DNA of 64,000 bases from Rhea pennata (lineage: Eukaryota; Chordata; Aves; Rheiformes; Rheidae). This document shows, piece after piece, positions 28,470 to 43,400 of this stretch. A program made the position numbers and the translations under genes. The notes below the pieces were generated by a model, which was given only the letters and a program-made list of their open reading frames with translations, was not told where the DNA came from and ran no database searches. Numbering within the stretch: the first letter of the stretch is position 1; the number at the start of each line of letters is the position of its first letter. Location: contig NC_084663.1 in NCBI RefSeq assembly GCF_028389875.1, positions 13,654,666 through 13,718,665 of the forward strand. Direction: 5' to 3'.

Positions 28470-31400
28470 GTATATCTCCCATGAAGAGGGTGGTCCACGC
28501 CATAGGCATTAGCAATTGGTGTCAGAATGAGGATAGCCAGGAAGCTTCGCACTTTCAGATTCTCAGATGTGGAGCAAAGTTGCCAAAGCCATACCACACA
28601 GACCTCAGAAAAAAATTTAAGACATCTTAACAAAATTATGGAAAGCATGAGACTAAAGCTTATAGCTAATACTGCTTCTCTGATTCATGGAAGCAGTTCT
28701 ACTCAGTCACTGGGACTGCTTTTATAAGAAAGGCATATAGGTTTTGGCCCTAAGTGCAAGTGTGCTCATCTCAGTAACAGAAGTTTTAAAACTTTGCAAA
28801 TATTTTATATGTCTTTACAACAATATCAATATGATTTGTGATTACAATATTATTTATTAAATCATAGAAATCTTTTAAATACTCACAGCTCAAATCCCCA
28901 AATCTTATGGTCTCTATTCCAAGGAGCTTAAGAGAGCAAAAGGTGAAAGAAAACAATGATGGATGGAACACTAGTTGGAAAAAAGGGAAATCTCTGGAAG
29001 AATTTAAAGGTAATTTTTTCAAATAACTATATATTTTTGCATCATCATGTGCTTGTTTTAAAAAGAAAGAATATAACTAAGGTTGCAAATCTTGCCATTT
29101 CTAAGTCTCTGTTTTAAATTGTTTATAACTCTAAGAAACATACTTCTAGTATCTAGGAAATGATAAAAATAGAAATAAAATAAAACTGTCTTTCCCACTA
29201 TTAAAAAAAGTTACTGAGACTTTAAAGTGTGTATTATTTATCAAAATCATTTCAATTTTTAATAAAGAATCAATATTTTTTGAAAGGTAAACTAAAAGAA
29301 TAAGAATTATATATAGACTTCATATATATTCATATCTTACTATTTTCAGAGATTGTTTGTATATCCTAGGGCTGAGATATGCTTATACTTGTCATATCAA
29401 ATATCCTGACATTCTTTTTAGTAGAAAACCTATATGGAAGAATGTTAAGCTATGGCTTACATTTGCATGAAGTGTTTAAAGCCTGCACATCAAGAGAATA
29501 AAAGGGCAGGAGAAAAATAACTTTAATTCTCACATCCTACAGAGGGAAAATGAGAGAAACAGAAAGACGGAGTTCCACTTCTTTAAAGTACAGCAGATAC
29601 AGTTAGGCAATACTACAGTTAGGGAACTGGCATTATAAACAGTTTAAAAAGATCAGATACTTCCTTGATACTATCATAATGGATGTTGAGTTCTTCAAAA
29701 GAAATGTTAATTGTTAATGTATTTTATATGAATAAGAGCAATACAGTCCAAGCGCTAAGACAAGTAAAAGAACTTACCTCGTATCCCACTTATCTATCAT
29801 ATGCACAACGTCGATATTCTCTTCACTGGATGATATTTGGCTTTGTTAACCAATAGTCTTTGATCTTTATGTAATAAGACACTTAACCATACATAGAATC
29901 TTAAGCATGTGATTAATTACTTGTCTTAATGTAGACTCTGCTCACAAATTTGCCTAGAGAGTTTTTACGTAAAATGCATAACTGTCTATATAGAATACCA
30001 AAATTCTAATATACACAATAATTATTTTTTATTCAATTTCCAGTCTTTCTTTAGGCTCAGAACAAGGATGATAAAATTCTCCAAACATAGGAGAGAATAG
30101 CAATATTTTTATTAGAACTACATTGTTTTATTACTGTGAGTCTAAATGCAACTATATGTGAGTCTAAACTGAAAATATTTGTCTAAACTAATAAAATCTC
30201 TTGTTAGGGACAATTCTAAGTGTCAACATATTTCTTCAAAATGCAACAACTTTCCCGAATGAAAGACAGGCTGCAGTAGGAACATTTCACCTTTAGGCAC
30301 CAGAGAAACTACAGAAGTGGAAGGCACCAACAGTGGAAAAAGTTTTCACTTTGACTGACACTAAGTCAGTAATCCATAAGGCACAAATCTGTAAGAAAAT
30401 TTGATCTACTTTCTCCCACTGTCCTTCACTTAGATCTACGACATCCTGATTGCAATAAATTCTGCTCGCCTTTGCTAGGCAGAATGATTCTGCCCTCACC
30501 TGAAATACTAACTTGGAGGAATATTCTCTTGTGCAGTGCAGAACTATGTTGCACACTCAACATGCTTCACATATGCAACTCCAAATAGCAGGACAGTAAA
30601 AGCAACAGAGGTCTAATGCACAGGCTATAGGAAAGAATATGAACGTTATAATTTCTCATCAGCACAAGAAAATCATGTTGATTACTGCACTGTCTAATAA
30701 AAATGCACAAAATAAAGGCAGAGCACACAAAAGAAGCTTATTATAAAGCAGACTGCAAGATTTCCTTTCTTCAAATGATGTCTTAACATTTAAGAAGTTA
30801 TTTATTACGCATATGTGAATGTTATATATTTAAGCAGAGCAAACAGCAAAAACGTGACAGTTTTGTAGTCAGTACCAGCAATTAGGTCAAAAATTACAAG
30901 AATGATTAACGGTCAATTTCCAAGTTAATTTATCTGTCTTGTGGGAGGGAGGAAACTCAATGCCTTAAAAAAAGCAATGTAAGCAAAAGCGCTTGGATTA
31001 TTGCCGAGGGCATGGGTTGTGCTGTCTGAAAACTACAAGAAGAAGCAACACAGTATTTTAAAAAACTAGCTGTGGTAGACAAAGAAAACATTTACATTGA
31101 AATCCTGTGGAATGGTTATTCTCGGTGCTGTAAGTTTCACTCAGCTAAACCATACTATAAAAAATATCAACAATGATTTAATGACACACATTAAATTAAA
31201 TCCTCTTTGTTTTCCTAGCCCTCTTTATTTAGCTTAGTTTTACTTTCTATTTTTATGCCTCCATGAAAGATAAAGGCTTTTAATTACGTTTGAACAAAGT
31301 CTGTGTTAGAGCCAAACAATGAAACTATGGGTCAGAATTGTGTTTGAGCAGTGACCGATAAATATTCTATATAGTAAGTTTTTTTCATGAAGCTTCTCCT

Positions 31401-34400
31401 ACATTTCTGTGTTCAGTGAGAAGAGTTTGCCTCAAATGTAGAAGGAAGAGCAGATCTGGCTCTACATGCTGTGCACAAAACAGGATTTGCCAAGAACATC
31501 TTATGTGGAGGCCTGTGAGGTTTAACCTGGCTCCCACACTTGCTATGGCACTTTCCACAGTCTTAGCGACTTGACGCTTTGAAGATACCTTATTAGCATT
31601 TCTTTCACTAGCAGTCATGACCTGGACCACAGTATAAAGCCATTTCCATAAATCCATTAGAGGATTTTCATCATAAAATCTATTTTATGGAAAACATAGT
31701 TTTTACAAATTTAAAATTTCAAAATATCAGTCCTTCAGTTTCCCTCACATCTAATCATCCTGGGGCAAAAGATTTCTATTTAATCAGTATTTTTTTCAAA
31801 TCAGTTTCACAGCAGTCAAACTCCCTCCTTTTGCTGATTTCTCTTTCTCTCTTTCTAAGGTGAGAACTGTCCAATGTGAGAATTGTTCAGATTTTGGATT
31901 TTGTTTGTATTGTTTTCAGAAAGCCTAGATAGATAACAAACACATTTATTATTCTTTAGCATATTTATACCATATCTGATACACTGGTTCCAGAGATATC
32001 AATGGATATCAATGAAGGCATATTTCCCAAAGCTTCAATGCCAGCATCAGTCACATTTTCACAGTAACGCAGATTTAGGTAGGTCAAATTACGACATCTA
32101 AATTAAATAAAAAACAGAAATGTCAGATATCTACTTTTGTTACGGAAAGGTAACAAAAATTATTGGGAAATTATTACAAATATTACAAACCATGAATAGC
32201 AATCACATTACATCAAAATACAGAAATCAAGGAGATGTATTACAAAAAAAATATATATTTTTAATTAGTTTTTTGCCTTACTTTTCCCTATCTCTAAATC
32301 TCTTCTATCTTGCACAGGGAACCTTAAAGCTCCCTACAACCACAGAATTCAGGACTCTGTGGCTGTACTCGCATCCAAATGCAATTATGCAAAGAATGGC
32401 ATAGGGCAGATGAAGACATTGCCAGACTCTGCCAATCAGCACACACTGGCCAGAAAAGGAAGACTGAATTTTTCTGCTTAAGTGAGCATGTAAAATTATG
32501 TATTCCAATAATTGAAGCAGAAGACCCAAGAAATGTGACTCCTCAAACAGTGCATCTGTGCTGAGAGCCTTATTAAGGGTAACACTCCATCAGTAAGATC
32601 AAATCCTCAATCTCTAATACTTTCTGAACCTTTATGGCAGCAATTCATGTTGAGTAGAAAAACATAAATAACAATTTTAGAACATTCCTTCTCTGGTACT
32701 ATTTTCTGTTGACAAATCACTACATATTAATGTCATAAGCTCATACAAAGTCACGTAAAAAGTTCCAAAATATCAAGTCCTTAAACTGAATATTCAGTGT
32801 TTCTGTAAAGGAAAACCAAATTTTCTTCGTATTTCGAATATATGACTTCTATATGACTATATATAGACTAGACTATATGACCAATAAACTATATTATTAG
32901 GTCATTCTTGACCTTGCTAATTCTTCTGAAGTAGATCTGAAATCTATTAGAGCATATACAATTTTTCCGAAACATGATTTCACATCTTTTTCCACAATAA
33001 CAACACTACATTAAATCCTTCTCACTGGTGGGTAGATGCTTTCTAAGACCAAAAGGAGTTAAGAACTTATTTGTAAACAATCAAAATAACTCTTTTGGTA
33101 TTTAATAGAGTAGTAAGCCATAAGTCCAGCCAGTATGCTACCCAAAAGTATGCACGGACTGCTACAATTGTTCACCACTATCGTTACTAAAGCATAAGCA
33201 ATGGGCCTGCTCCAGATTTAGTAAGGAGTGGGCAGATTGGCTCAAATCTTCTCCTGCAATTTAAAAATGATCTTTTGATTGTCAATGCCAATGCCCCTGC
33301 TGATGAACTGAAGGTGAAGAGGCTTAGCAGCAAAGTCCTTTTCGCTTGTTCAGACATGAGTATTTAATGAGTTTACAAAAATGTGCCTTTGACATACTAA
33401 TCATTCAAAACAATTTTGTAACTGACAACAATCATTTAAAATTTTTTCCTAAAATTAAGACTTTTCAAGTTTCCATTTTTATATTGTTGAATTCCTTCTC
33501 ATACAATGGATAATTATAATAGATTTACAAGGCCAAAAAGGACAAGCAATTTATCTAGCACAATTTTCTACATGTAATGGGCTGTATAATTTTAACCGTT
33601 AACATATTGGGAACCATAACATTAAAAATATATGAAAAGCCTAGCAACTACTTATACCACAATACTATACTGGACTATGGTACCTTTGTGCAATTTTTGC
33701 GACAGAAGCATCAGTGACTTGAATACAATTAGTCAGATTCAGCTCTCTTAGAGTAGCACCCGAAGAACCTTCTACAAATGGCTTTATACCTCCATCACCG
33801 ACTCTAAAATAGAAGTACAAGCAATATTCAAATTCAAAATATGCACTTTTTTGTACTCCCTAGAGTTCAACATACAATTTGATTCAGCAGCCTACATTGC
33901 AAACAAGCAGAAATTAATATTGATATATTCATAAATTATCTTTTAAACCCAAAATGGAATCAGAAGAATTAATGGTTCAATTAGAAAGATGCTCTTTGTA
34001 ACTGCTGAAAGCCAGAACCTTCTAAAAAAAAAGTCTGCTGGAGGTTATGAGAACTTCCACTAGAATCCAGTACTGAGTTACTGTAAGACCCCAAAAGACA
34101 GAGCATGGAAAACATCCAGAAAATACCAAAATCTGTTTAAACATTTCAAAGCAACATTTGTATGAATGTCTTTGTTAATTTAAGTAATGGAGATAATTTA
34201 AAAGAAAAATGATCTTCTAATACACAAGCAAAACACATATGTAGTACATGTAGGTAGTAGTTATTCTGCATATATGCACTGACTGAAGAGTTAACCTGAG
34301 TTCTTTCTCTGAATGTTTCACTTAACCCATTGCATGTCACACACACAAATCTCCAACTCATAACATGTACAAAGGTTATATAGATTAGAAAGATAGAAAA

Positions 34401-37400
34401 TCTTTCAGTCAAGCTTATAGCCCTTGCATGCTGACTACAACTTGGGTCTTAAATAATGTTCATAACTCTTGACATTCTGCCTGTTTAATATCACTTGTAT
34501 GCTTAGCTTTCCAAAGAATTTCCAATATTTCTTCCATTTTCCCTGATGGACAAACAAATTATCTGGGCGTTTAATGGGAAAGAATCATATTTTGGCTCAT
34601 AGAGTTTGCTGCAGCACAAGAAATCACTGCAAATCCCCAAAAGTCTTAGAAATGTGGGAAGAATAGCACTGATACTGCAACGGCAACTTGAACAGAGCCT
34701 TGTAGTGTGACCACAGGCTTCAGATGAAGTTATAATTCACAAACTGCTAAAGCAATCATTCTGCAATAACTCAAACAGTTGTTTTTCATTCAAAAGAGAT
34801 GAATTTGAGAGATATACCTTGAGAATAGTTAAGTTGCGTTAAGTCTGTAATGAACACATGGTCTGACAATATAGCCAACTACATTAAAAAGAAACCACAC
34901 AATAGATTCAACAGGCATTCTAGGCTTGAGGACTGAAAAAGTCACATAACTTTTGAAATAATTCTGCAGTGCATACACATGCTGAGTTTCTCTAGTCAAC
35001 TGATATTAACTATACAAAAACACAGATCACACACTGCTTTACTTGGAACATTATACACAAGGAAGATAACAACATACTTTAGATCAGAAAACCATACCAA
35101 GGGTATGTTTTGAGTCACTACATTGCCTATTTTTAACCACCTTCCAATTCTTTCATTTCTCAAAAAATTTTCTGTGGGATTTTAAAGTTTAGAAGGAGTT
35201 AAACTCTTAGCCTAAGATAAAATCTCAATGAAAAGAAGAAACTGATCAAGAAGATTAAGATCACATAGGATAAACATTTCAAAAATCTGTTCTTAGATTC
35301 TATTGCTTGTATGCTGCTTCCCTTGACTTCTGAGAAATACCTAATTTTTTCTAATACACAAGGCAACATTTAGAGCAACATACTGCCCAAACAAGAGAGA
35401 CATAAACACAAGTAATTTCTTTTGTAGACTTATATCTCTTTTCTTGAAATAAACTCTTTAGAAGGTTTAGATTTGTTATAATCTACAACTTTGCTAAGGC
35501 TAAAGCTTTTACAAATGTCTGCCAAAGTATTAAAAAATACTACAGAGTTTTACAAGAGCTTTATAATTGCTTTAAAAGTTTTGTTAAGGGAATTCAGCAA
35601 TTCTTTAGCATTTCAGACAGCGGACACGTACAAATGCACACTCAGACCCCATGAAGCCACTTGGCTAGCGGACTGGAAAATCCAGCCATCTAAATGTTAA
35701 ACCAGAAAATTCAGGCAGCTGTCCCATCTGCACAACTGAACTACCATCATGATGTCACGGTATTACTCCAGCACTTCTCAGTGCATTTACAAGAAATGTT
35801 ATTGGATTTTTATATAGCATCAAGAAGTAGTATCTAAAAGTAGTTTAGATACATATGAAAGCCAAATCCCTAAAATTTAGTATGACCTCAGAAATTTTAA
35901 GATAAGCAGTAATTCTAGCTTCTTTGTATTATTTTACAGGTCTATTGTTTTTAAAATATTTGGGGCTTTTTTCTTCATCAGTGAATGGATTTTTGAAAAT
36001 ATGTTACAGAAGCAAAAAGCTAAATGCATACAGTATTTTTTAAATATTGAGATATATCATAGAAACATAGAATGGTAAGGTTGGAAGGGACCTCTGCAGA
36101 TCATCTAGTCCAACCCTCAGCATAACCCATACAGGGACTGAACCTGCGACCTTGGCATTAATAGCACCACACTCTAACCAATTGAGCTAAACCTGCCCCA
36201 TATATGTCTTAAAATTGTAAGAACTTACTTTTAAAACTGAAAGATATGCTAAAAGGATTTACTAGGAATATAATTATCTTTCCTAAAAATCCTTTAAATG
36301 GTTTACAGAAAACTAGATATAATTTAGTACCTTATGCAGTCTGCTAAATTCAGGACAAGAATATACTTCAATGGTGCAATCATCTTAAGACCAGCATCTG
36401 TGATCTTCTGGCAATCAGCCATATGGATATGCCTGATGTACGGGCAGTATTTACTCATCAACTTGAAACTTAAATCAGTAATTCGATTATTTCCTGTTGA
36501 AATATGCAAAGATGCAAGTTACACATTAGCTGGACGTTATAGGCCTGATCCAAATACCCACTGAAATTAGTTCAAAGATTGTTACTGACTTCAAAAGAAT
36601 TGGATGATTTTTTAAAATATGTAATTCAAATAATTTTGTTAAATATTATACGAACCTTCAATGCTGACCTTGACAAGTTTACATTCAGCAAGGGCTCTAA
36701 CAGTTGTATCAGATAGATGTGGGGAGTCAAGAAAGACAACAGACATAATCTGCTGGCATTTTTCAGCCAAAGCCTTTAAGGGGAAAAAGGTAAAATAAAC
36801 ATTCATATAGCTGTGCTACGTTACACAACAAAAAATCAGCAATTGTTCTGCATATAATGCTTAATGTTATAATTTCTTACAAGGTTATAATCCATTTTCC
36901 AAATCAACTTCTAGACAGTGAGTACTAAACAAAAAATCAACTGAAATTCTATATGTATTTATTATCATTGAGAATACAAGAAAAAGAAGTAAGCAACTGG
37001 AGTCATGAAGTATGGCTGACACCTAAGATCAGTGATCTAGTTAATAATTACTTTTGCAGAAGCCTGAAAAAACTTTACCTGTACCATGGACCAATTAGAC
37101 TTTACATATTTATGCAGACTAATTACTGAATGGGGAGTTCTGTGCAATAATCAGTAACAGACTGTTGTTCCCATATATTATATTTAACATATAAAAGAAT
37201 GGGTAACTCTCATTTATAAACTGGAAAATTAATTTCAGTTATAGTTACATGGGAAAAGGAGAAAGGAAACTTGAAAGTTTATGAAAATGACTGTTAACAA
37301 GATTTGTAAACATAAGTAGATAACAACTTTCAAAATTTGTTAGGAGAGAAACTTTTCCCCTAAACTGTATGTGTATAACTTTCCTTAAAGTTGGTAGACA

Positions 37401-40400
37401 GGATAACCCAGCTCAAGTATCAGAAATGTTCTCAAAACACAGATTTATTTTCTATTTCTTACTTGAATACATCTGTCGGTTAGAGTTGGCATATCATTGA
37501 TTAGCAAATCCTGAATCCTACTGCAGCCATTGGCAATATTTCTGAAGCCATCAACGGAAATCTGAGTAAGAAATAAAACATTTGTGTCTTAATAAGCTTA
37601 GCAAAAACGATACAGGAATGGCTTGAGATATGTTCAATGGTTTTAAATCATTTGTACCTAGATGCTCACTTATCAGGAAATGTATTAATTTGGCCCATTA
37701 AAATAAGAAGAGACCATGAGCTGTGCATATTATTCGAATATTTGAAGAACATTATCCATAGCCAGTATCTGTTTTACGAATGGGTCATTATTAAGCAAGC
37801 AAGAATAGGGAATGGCAGTTTCCAAAGTCAACACCATTTATGGGAGCAGTAATGAATGTCATTGACACATCCTGCTACGTTTGCTTTGCCTACTTTATGA
37901 TGAGGTATTCAGATGTGGCACATGCTCACATCTAGTTTGAAGCAAGGTTTGAATCCATACTACGGTAAAATATCTTAATTATTTTTTCCAGATCCATGGT
38001 AAAACAGCTTAATAATTTTTTCCTAATTTATATACATCAAAGTATGTTACTGATAGCATTGTGTTTTACATGCCATGCTAAGGAGCTACCTAGTAATTTA
38101 ATTCTTCTATTTACGTTTTGTGTGCCCCCAGAGCAGCAGATGATGTCTACCTTGACTTCAGCAAGGCTTTCATCTAGGGAACCTTTCAGCTGCCCAAATT
38201 CCAGAAATATCAGTTTACTTTTGGGCATACAGAGAGGTCCTTTGACCTGTAAACCTCTTACTGCCATTTATTTTCTGGCAGAATATTACATCTTTTAACT
38301 TACGGCCAGGATATACTGTCTACTAAATTCTGGCTAGAGTGTGTGATGTTTTTTAATTATGGTCAAGTTAGCTTGCTCTTTATTTTTCAGGATGGAATAG
38401 ACTTTTTAACAGATTCTTTACATACAGTTGCCTTTAGATTTGTATTTTGATGTTACATGTCCCCTCTTTCACAGGGGATTGTGGCATTCTTTGCACTTTT
38501 TCCCTTGCACTGGAGGGTGGCAGCAATAGAGGGGAACTAGTTATCTGCCTATGGACTGTGTTGTTAGGATGAAGTGTTTGTGCCTGACTCATGTCCAAAC
38601 AGGTGGAATACAATATGGCTTATAAAACATGCACTGGCACTCTAGCACTGTGGATGCAAAAATCCCACGTGTTTTACGCTCAGGGCATGTGTAGCATCAA
38701 CATTTTTTCTATAGCTTTCTGTAACAGCTTGCAAAATGAGAGAGTGATAACTCTACAAATAACACAGGAAATATCTGATAGGCAACACAGTGAGGTAAAG
38801 CCCATCAAGTACCCTCTGTCAGGTGCCTATGTTCAAGGTAAGGTCTGATGCAGTGTAGCTGTGTAACCCCAGATCAGGCTGCTCTGAAAACAGCTATATC
38901 GTAAGAAAGAGCTGCGAGAGGTGAAAAGAACTAAATGCCAGGAGGAAATAGGGTAGGGGTGGCAGGGAGAAGGCTCCAGAGAAGAAGTATAGAGAAATAT
39001 GGTTACAAGCTAGTCACAGTAAGCAGAGCCTGTTGGTGCATTCCAAGCACTCACACTCTCTCCAACTGTCTATTGTAAATGTCTGCTGGATGAAAAGCTA
39101 CCATAACCTTGGGAATAAGATTGATGTGGATAACACATCAGTAGAGGATCTGCAGATGTTACGGCAGATCTCAACCATCAGTATAGATAGGATGGCTAGG
39201 TCCAAATGATTGTCAAACAACCAGTACAAGTGAAGAGCTACTATGGTGAAGGTAATCTCTCCAGCTAGTAGTGATCATGAGAAGGTAGAATGCTGGCATG
39301 AAAAGATGGACGCTAGTTCGGAGGAGAGAATATGATGTGGTAATCCACGTTCTAAAATTTTGTACTCACTATTGGTCTTTCTTGAGGTGTAGGACAATCT
39401 AATCCTATTGCCAATTTCCCATTCCTAAACTTCCTATATATATGAAAGAGACTGACTTGAGCTGTGGCCATCACACAAGCAGCTGCCTGAGGGACATACC
39501 AGAAAATCTCAATTTTCTGCTGGCCAAGAAGCACTAATTACTTTAAGATGGCAAAATAATTCATTCAAAGAGGAGTTTGACTAACTGTGCAATAGGCCTC
39601 CTCATTGTTGGCTCTCAAGCAGCAGAAACAGCAGAAGACAGCACATTTCCCCAACAAGCACCAAGTAGTTTAACATGGTAAAGTGACATAAAATGCTCTC
39701 CAGACATTTCAGTGAGAGGTGAATTTCTGGTAATCGAGTCTTGTTTTTCATCCATTTGTGCCAAAGATCAAGCATTCCCAAGAGAGGGGATGTTACATCA
39801 TCTAGTTTGTTGTTGCAATACTGTCCATCATAATCTGAACAAGATGCCTTTGAAAAGAAGACTGGAATTTGTTCTGCATTCTCACCTCTTACATACAAAT
39901 GTGAGGTTTTTACTCTTCTAAAATAATCAATCACAATTTGTTAATCCCTAAGATGTCTATTTAGCAAATGAAGATCAGGAAATATCCTAAGATAGGTCAG
40001 CCCAGAGTTACACAGACTAAAGTTAACCACAGTTTAAAAGACTTATAATATCTTTCTCTGGAAAAGCACTCTTTGCTTAACAATTGCTTAACAAAGCAAT
40101 TTGATATCATAAATAGCAGCAATTTAGTGTTTTACTCCATGAGAGCCAAAAAATACCACTGTACAGATTGCTTTTAATTTTATCTTAATTTTTAGGGGAA
40201 AGTATTTTTTAACTTAAAGCTTGATAATGAATCTCAGCCATCAGCTTGAGGATGCTCAAATGTGAAACAGGCATTCAGATGAGCATTATGCTGGTCTACA
40301 TTTGAATACTGCTGCATTATCATATGTATTTGTCTTATATTTCTCTACACGCGAAATAATGTCATCATAATCTTGAATTTCTTTTCTAAAGCACTGTTGA

Positions 40401-43400
40401 TTATTTAGGCACACTTCAGGCAACCTTGTAAAATGTAAAAAATTTTGCATATGTTTTCTTAAAATAACTAGTACTCAACCAAGCATTTCAACATGCTTAA
40501 TAGATTGCCTCAAGAGCCAAAAACTTAACCAGAGAATCAACATCAAGATACCTATGGAATTTAATACTGCATTCTTTGCCTTGGATCAGTAAAATCTTAC
40601 TTAAACTTCCTTCTTCAACCAATCATGAAGCAGAATGCTCTGAAGGTCGTCATGAGCCTTAGATACGGTAAAATTCTGCTGAACAGCTTTTTGCTGCATA
40701 ACTAAATAAGATCATTTTATAAATGTACTATGTAGTACTAATGTACTATTTTTTCATGTAGAGAATCTGAAGTCATTGTGATGGTCCTATATAAAAAAAC
40801 AATTCTTCCTCTGGGAGAAGTTCCCAGTCTAAAACATAAAGACTGTCCCCTTTTCTCTTAAAAATATACTAAAATGTACTAAAAATACAGAATGGTGTGG
40901 GTGTACCTTATCATAAAGTATTCCTCAGTTACATGAGGCTGTAACTGGGAATTATAAACAACTGCTTCAATAAATAATGAGCATGGCTCAGACTTTCTCC
41001 TTTTTGTGCTGCTTGATATGTGTGAAGAAGCCACAATTTGACAGCAGCTGCCAAAACGAGAACTCTCCCGATGAAGCCAGAGCTGGAGGAACTCTCAGAT
41101 AGTGAAAGCTGGTGAAGCCTACACATTTGTCAATAGCTTCTCTGATACCCCACAATGAGTGCAGCACATCAAGGAAGGAAAGGGTCATGTTTATTACTTC
41201 CCAGTAACTTGCGATCTCTTAAGAATCACAGCCAGTTGTTGTAAGCTACAGCAACAGATAGGCTGTTCTTTGGGCCAGAATAGTTCCAGTCTGAAAATCA
41301 GTAGGCCATAGATCTTGGCATCCCCCAAAAATTTTTCAAAGAAATCTTTGAAAATCTCCATATTTCTAATTTAACTGAAAATATTTCTCACCATAGTCTC
41401 CTTTTTAGTTCTATAATCTCAATCTAATACATCAATAAATGACAGGCAAATGCTTTATACCTCTTCATCTCTTCAAATTTGTGTCTAACAGCAGGAAATA
41501 TTCTACCTACAATGTTCAGATTCAGAAGGAGCACAGAGAAGAAATCTTATGCTTTATAGATACTTCTTTGAGAATAGCTGTTGTGTAATAGGAATTTTGA
41601 GCAGGACACAATAGAATCTCTACACTTTTAGGAAATACCATGGAAATTATTAACTAAATCTTTACTATACATTCTATAGGGGTCCAACCTTAATTACTGA
41701 AATTTCATACAAAAGATCCATACCTATAATTCATTTGCTGTTACTATCATGAATCAAAGTAATACTCAAACAGAGGAAAGACAGTCTTGTTGTATGACAA
41801 CAGACTACAAACTGTGTGCTCAATTACCAGTTTTCTGCCTAAGTATTTAAATGCTCTGGCCCTAAAGCTTCCCGCTGTAAAATCATTAGTATAATCACAC
41901 ATATTATAGGTAGGCTTTCTAAATAGATGTTCAAATACTACAGTAGTAGTGGCAATAAATGTACTCATATAAAAAGAACTGTAACATTAAAATGAGGGAC
42001 AGAACAGGCTGCTAGTGAACAGTTTAGCATAATTTAAATGTTTATACTATAATTTCACTGTATTTCTCTAGCTAATTCTGAAGCCAAGCCTTAGCCTTAC
42101 AAAAGTTCCCTTTGATTTAGCTCATCCAATGAGGAAAAGAAAACAAATTTTGTCCTATCAGCACACTTTCTGCAACACTGTGCAATTTGATGCTCTTTTT
42201 GGTTTTAATTGTTTACTTAAGTACACTGTCATGATCATTAAGCACTATTTCAGAATCAGGAGAAACTCAAAATGGAGCAAGCTGTGGAGCGCCTCCCAGA
42301 GCTTTCAAATACATTGGTGAGCAAAACACTCCACTCTTCTGGAAAGGGGAGGACTGTGGTTTTCCTGGCTTGATGATGATTACTTTTCTCTAGTATTAGA
42401 TCATGCTTTGCAGAGGCAAATCCTTATAGCTCATAACCACACTTCTGAACAAGCAGAAATGTTGCTTTTGCAACAGATAACCAACTATGGCTATTTTGAA
42501 AAATAAACTCAGCAGTAGTTCCTAACTGCACTACTCTCAGCCCTCATTTCACATTTCGCTTTTGTTACTGCACAATACTTCCAATCTTCTCAGCTTGAGT
42601 CTCAGGAACAAGAAACAGACACTCAAAGCAAAGAGCAGTTAGAACAAGACTGTTCCCTATCTGACTCATCCCTGGTTCTGAAAAGGTTTTGTTAGATGGA
42701 AAATTAAACCATTAGACTCCTTAGGTTTCATATCTTTATCATTTCACACACATTTTGTAGCTTGCAGATTACTCTCAGTGTATAAAGGAAAACGTGTGGG
42801 AGCCCTTTCTTAAAATATTCACTATTACTGCCTTACTGTCTAGCATTTTATATTGCTTTTGAAATATGTTTCAAGATACAGTATAGGTTTGAAACCTTCT
42901 AAGATTGTAAAAAATTAGCTTTCTTCAAAATTTTAATAGAGTACTAAAATAAACAATCCAAAACACTAACTATTTTTAGATTTCAGTTTTGTACATTACT
43001 TCAGTTTACATTTTAAATCACTAAAATAGAAACAAAAGTTCATTATTTAATTGATTTCTTTTCCAGGAAATCAATTGTAAATTTGTTTTCTCCAGTGTAC
43101 AGTGGCTTTTGATTTTTGATATCCTAGTAAAAACTCCATTTTCAAAGTTCCTGATTTAAAATTCTAACTAATCATGACATAGAATTAGTCTATTTATGGC
43201 TACAAAAAGCAAGCCTTGTTTTCATTATGCAGTAAGTACTAGTTGTTCATAGATCTGACAGTTTGCTGGAAATGTTCCAAACCTATAGTGCTCTTATTCC
43301 TCAGTAAAATTTAAACAGCTGTAGCCATGTAATTCAAAACCCTCAAAAGTCTGCTGCAGTGCTTGTACTCCTTCAGTATACCATGAATGCAGGATGCAGC

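Larger units (their letters stand above)
23059..31970 (-). other. FBXL13 intron between visible exons 8 and 9 (8.9 kb)
   Basis: Begins on the acceptor side with the 30-nt T tract and holds the (TA)n microsatellite at 28415. No transposon that I can name and no further exons. Confidence 0.85.

Noticed and set aside
31996..32015. Tandem gatatcaatg repeat inside FBXL13 exon 8
   Set aside because: It encodes the conserved I-S-I-D-I-S of the repeat strand, and mammalian FBXL13 has the equivalent residues, so it is codon coincidence rather than an expansion.
36100..36200. A functional tRNA-Ile gene
   Set aside because: The head is diverged, with an altered anticodon region, and it runs straight into a CR1 tail. 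It is a SINE, not a tRNA gene.
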